Part shown: piece after piece, positions 61,680 through 64,000 of the stretch | Position numbering within the stretch: the stretch's first letter is position 1 | Layout of the letters: each line of letters begins with the position of its first letter | Notes under the pieces: generated by a model | What the model was told of the DNA's origin: nothing | Databases searched by the model: none | What the model saw: the letters and a program-made list of their open reading frames with translations, nothing else | Assembly (NCBI GenBank): GCA_022827835.1 | Contig: JAJEIO010000010.1 | Span: forward strand, 62,001 to 126,000 | Length of the DNA stretch: 64,000 nucleotides | Direction of reading: 5' to 3' | Origin: Candidatus Latescibacterota bacterium | Lineage (GTDB): Bacteria > Latescibacterota > UBA2968 > UBA8231 | Position numbers and translations under genes: made by a program

Positions 61680-62342
61680 TCAGTTTTCCGTGCTCTCCGC
61701 GCTCGCCTTACTGACGACGACGCGTGCGTAACGGACTACCTTGTCGTTGAGTTTGTAGCCCTTCTCCATCTCCTCAATGATCGTACCGGGAGCGTGCTCG
61801 TCGTCTGGGACCTCCGCTAGGGCCTCGTGGACTTCGGGGTCAAAAGGCTGTCCCACCGACTCAATCTCGGCTAGTCCATAGCCTTTGAGAACATCGTTGA
61901 ACTGGCCACAGATCAATTCGACGCCCTGCTTGAGCAACTCGGCTTCTTGGGTCTCCTGACGAAGGGCGCGGCGCAAGTTGTCCAAGATGGGCGCGACTTG
62001 CAACAAGATATCGCGCAAAATTTCATCCCGCGTTTCCGCGCGCATCCGCACCGTGCGCTTGCGGTAGTTATCCAATTCGGCGACTGCCCGCACATAGCGG
62101 TCGTAATTAGCCGCCGCCTCAGCGCGAGCCGCCTCAAGTTCGGCCAGCCCATCGGCCTCATCGGCCACTTCGTCCTGTGATTCTGCTGCTGTTTCCTGCG
62201 ACTCCGCCGCTGCTTCTTTTTGCGCCTCGGTCGCTGCTGGTTCGCATGGCTCCGCCGCTTCGTCCTGCGACTCGACGGAACCCTCCGCGCTCGCCTCGTC
62301 CACTGCGACGTGGTCCTGAGTTTCGCACTCGCTCATCGACAC
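61680..62342 (-). CDS. grpE: Nucleotide exchange factor GrpE
   Basis: 220 residues, longer than usual because of an acidic Glu/Ala/Ser-rich N-terminal 65 residues with degenerate AAESQ(E/D) repeats. The conserved core has DNYRKRTVRMRAETRDE, PILDNLRRAL and a beta-wing ending NDKVVRYARVVVSK. It exchanges nucleotide on DnaK. AAGGAG lies 6 nt before the ATG; order hrcA-grpE-dnaJ. Confidence 0.97.
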   Translation of the reverse strand: MSMSECETQDHVAVDEASAEGSVESQDEAAEPCEPAATEAQKEAAAESQETAAESQDEVADEADGLAELEAARAEAAANYDRYVRAVAELDNYRKRTVRMRAETRDEILRDILLQVAPILDNLRRALRQETQEAELLKQGVELICGQFNDVLKGYGLAEIESVGQPFDPEVHEALAEVPDDEHAPGTIIEEMEKGYKLNDKVVRYARVVVSKASAESTEN

Positions 62343-62382
62343 TCCTTACTCTTAACTGTGAATAGATTGGGACAAAAATTCG

Positions 62383-63417
62383 TTAGCAGATCAGATTTGC
62401 CGCTCGGGAGGCTGCGCAATTGACCAAGTTCACCAAGGATCTATAGGGCATGCGGGTCGGGCCGATTACGCCGATTACGCCGATTACGCCTTTGGCTCCG
62501 GTAACCTCGTAGCTGGCCGTCACCATACTGCATCGCCCCATCGCCCGCGGCCGGTGCTCTGAACCAATGGTGATGACCACGCCGTGCCGCTCGCTCATAA
62601 GCTGAGCGAGAATATCCTTTTTCTCCACTAGATCGACCAAACCAGCCACGTGACTCGGATCGTCAAATTCGGGCTTTAGGCAGAGATTGCGGGTCCCCGA
62701 GATGTGGAGATCGGCACCGCGCGTGATAGCCAAACCTTCGATCTGACCTACGACGGCCTCCACCACCGACTGCGGGACTGGCCCAAACTCGGCCATTCGC
62801 ACCCCGACCGCGTTTTGAATTTCAGCCATTGTCAACCCGTGCAAGCGCTCGTTAAAAAGCCGGCTCAAGGCCTCTAAATCGCGCTGCGACACCGCGCAAT
62901 CTACCTCAATCATCAAGCTCTTTGTCAGGCCTCCACGAATCGTGACGACGAGCAATAGGCGGCGCTGTCCCAAGTGCCAAAGCTCCAGCTTGTGAAAGAT
63001 GCCCTGATTAAAGCGCGGGGCCAAAACCAACCCGAGTTGGTCCGACAGGTCGCCGATGGTCCTCGCCAGTTGATACAGAATCTCCTCGTAATCGCCCTCC
63101 TGCTGTGCGGCCTCTAGCTGCTGCCGCAAGGTAATCTCAGCCTCGTCCGAGCCAGCGTCGGCCGTTGCCATGCAGCGCTGCACGTAGAATCGGTAGCCCT
63201 TTTCAGAGGGAATGCGGCCCGCCGATACATGGGGCTGAGAGACGTAGCCCTTTTCCTCTAAAGAGGCTAAGGCATTGCGTATGGTAGCCGAACTGACACC
63301 CAAGTCCTCGCGCTGGTTCAACGTCTGTGAGCCAACCGGAACGCCAAGGGCAACGTGGGCTTTGACCAAGGCAAGCAGAACTTGGATTTCGCGTTTGGAT
63401 AGTGGGCTAGTGGCCAT
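62383..63417 (-). CDS. hrcA: Heat-inducible transcription repressor HrcA
   Basis: 344 residues from ATG 63417; the open frame upstream covers the promoter. The winged helix is at about 1-80 (SQTLNQREDLGVSSATIRNAL, then GYVSQPHVSAGRIPSEKGYRFYV) and a GAF-like dimerisation domain follows. The near-terminal signature GVIGPTRMPY is preceded by a VIG triplication caused by a 9-bp tandem repeat. HrcA normally binds CIRCE inverted repeats; no CIRCE is visible upstream of this operon. Confidence 0.96.
   Translation of the reverse strand: MATSPLSKREIQVLLALVKAHVALGVPVGSQTLNQREDLGVSSATIRNALASLEEKGYVSQPHVSAGRIPSEKGYRFYVQRCMATADAGSDEAEITLRQQLEAAQQEGDYEEILYQLARTIGDLSDQLGLVLAPRFNQGIFHKLELWHLGQRRLLLVVTIRGGLTKSLMIEVDCAVSQRDLEALSRLFNERLHGLTMAEIQNAVGVRMAEFGPVPQSVVEAVVGQIEGLAITRGADLHISGTRNLCLKPEFDDPSHVAGLVDLVEKKDILAQLMSERHGVVITIGSEHRPRAMGRCSMVTASYEVTGAKGVIGVIGVIGPTRMPYRSLVNLVNCAASRAANLIC
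62461..62490. repeat. 9-bp tandem repeat inside hrcA
   Basis: GCCGATTAC is repeated three times and followed by GCC, encoding Gly-Val-Ile units on the minus strand just before the conserved GPTRM motif. The copies are identical, suggesting recent slippage. Length changes here keep the frame. Confidence 0.9.
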
Positions 63418-63473
63418 GGCCGGGAAGCATCTCCAGCGGTATAAACGCCAGATAGATACTGAGGTTCTGAGAT

Positions 63474-63501
63474 ATAATAAAAGCCGCCGATTGCTTGTCA
63501 A
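63474..63501 (-). promoter_or_regulatory. Promoter of hrcA-grpE-dnaJ-mrp-prmA-aroQ
   Basis: Minus strand: TTGACA (63501-63496), 16-nt spacer, TATTAT (63479-63474), about 50 nt of leader before the hrcA ATG. No CIRCE-type 9-9-9 inverted repeat is present around it. Confidence 0.65.
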
Positions 63502-63520
63502 GACTCGCTGCCCAGCCTGC

Positions 63521-63549
63521 TTGACAGCCGATTTACAGAATCGTACTAT
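63521..63549 (+). promoter_or_regulatory. Promoter of glnA
   Basis: TTGACA (63521-63526), 17-nt spacer, TACTAT (63544-63549), predicted leader about 48 nt. It diverges from the hrcA promoter. Confidence 0.7.
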
Positions 63550-63604
63550 TGAATCTTTGTTTTTTCTAACCACTTTAAAGTTGTTCGACGCGAGAAAGGA
63601 TCTC

Positions 63605-64000
63605 TCATGGCCAAAGCCAAAGCCAAAGCTAAAGCCAAAACGAAAGCCAAAGCCAAAACGAAGTCTTCCGGGCCCAGCCCCGTCTCGTCGGCGCTGGCCT
63701 TAGCACGCCAGCACAACGCGCAGATGGTCGACTTTAAGTTCACCGATCTGCCCGGCATCTGGCAGCACTTCACCATGCCCATCGCCGACTTAGAGCCCGA
63801 CCTGTTCGATGACGGCCTCGGCTTCGACGGCTCGTCCATCCGCGGCTGGCAGGAAATCAACGAATCCGACATGCTCGTCGTGCCCGATCCGACCACCGCG
63901 GTCATGGACCCGTTCATGGCCGTGCCCACCTTGTCGCTGGTCTGCTCAATTGAAGACCCCATCACCCGCCAGCCCTATGCCCGCGACCCTCGCGGCGTCG
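63605..64000 (+). CDS. glnA: Glutamine synthetase (type I), N-terminal fragment with Lys-Ala repeat leader
   Basis: 132 residues, open at the window end. AAAGGA lies 4 nt before the ATG. Residues 1-19 are alternating Lys and Ala/Thr. From about residue 25 the type I GS start is clear: HNAQMVDFKFTDLPGIWQHF, GLGFDGSSIRGWQ and INESDML. It makes glutamine from glutamate and ammonia. The cationic repeat is not part of the usual family N-terminus. The rest of the gene, including the adenylylation site, lies outside. Confidence 0.95.

Noticed and set aside
63418-63604. Searched for a CIRCE element between hrcA and glnA
   Set aside because: Only a short CTGAG direct repeat is present; no 9-bp inverted arms.

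Overview
The window (about 60% G+C) looks like a chromosomal segment of a Gram-negative-type, uncultured bacterium, probably of the FCB supergroup (Latescibacterota-like or a neighbour). The pointers are a secreted matrixin-type protease ending in a FlgD-like/T9SS-type C-terminal domain, a meso-DAP-type MurE, lipoproteins and periplasmic binding proteins, and PhyH, amidohydrolase and HpcH genes of the kind common in such lineages. The placement is an inference and rests on no single decisive marker. GTG and TTG starts are frequent, and genes commonly overlap by 4-8 nt.

Layout. 1-12.6 kb (minus): 5' end of purE, then a division/cell-wall cluster transcribed mraZ-rsmH-ftsL-ftsI-murE-murF-ftsW-murC-ftsQ-ftsA-ftsZ. 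It has a clear promoter overlapping three MraZ boxes, but no mraY, murD, murG, murB or ddl. 12.7-16.7 kb (minus): a sulfur-mobilisation operon (Cys-rich MerR regulator, IscA, cysteine desulfurase, rhodanese-MoeB/ThiF) closed by a strong terminator, then trmB with its own terminator. 16.8-19.9 kb (plus): two secreted proteins, one a metalloprotease with a beta-propeller. 19.9-26.2 kb: cysK, a DUF255 thioredoxin-like protein, a DNA methyltransferase fused to a recognition domain, ssb and a thiolase.

26.3-45 kb is the accessory half: tRNA-Ala(UGC), a RelE-type toxin-antitoxin pair, a TIM-barrel protein with a heterodimeric ABC exporter, a HigBA pair, an amidohydrolase with a suspicious 5' end, an AT-rich DUF262/DUF1524 (GmrSD-like) defence gene, a degenerate copy of the higB-higA junction, a branched-chain amino-acid-type binding protein, an ECF sigma factor with a 280-residue extension that has its own ribosome-binding site, a stand-alone CBM48 domain, and a PhyH / toroid / SDR / aldo-keto reductase / HpcH-aldolase group.

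45-64 kb is mostly housekeeping: UbiA-family prenyltransferase, frr-tsf-rpsB-rpsI-rplM, DedA, an ispD-ispF fusion, queA, a GT2 glycosyltransferase and a lipoprotein hydrolase (all minus); a two-domain ECF-type ATPase with pyrC (plus) behind a palindromic operator; an RNase HII-YraN fusion (minus); a small secreted or membrane protein (plus); the hrcA-grpE-dnaJ-mrp-prmA-aroQ operon (minus); and the start of glnA (plus) with a Lys-Ala repeat N-terminus. No CRISPR array, rRNA, phage module or transposase was seen.
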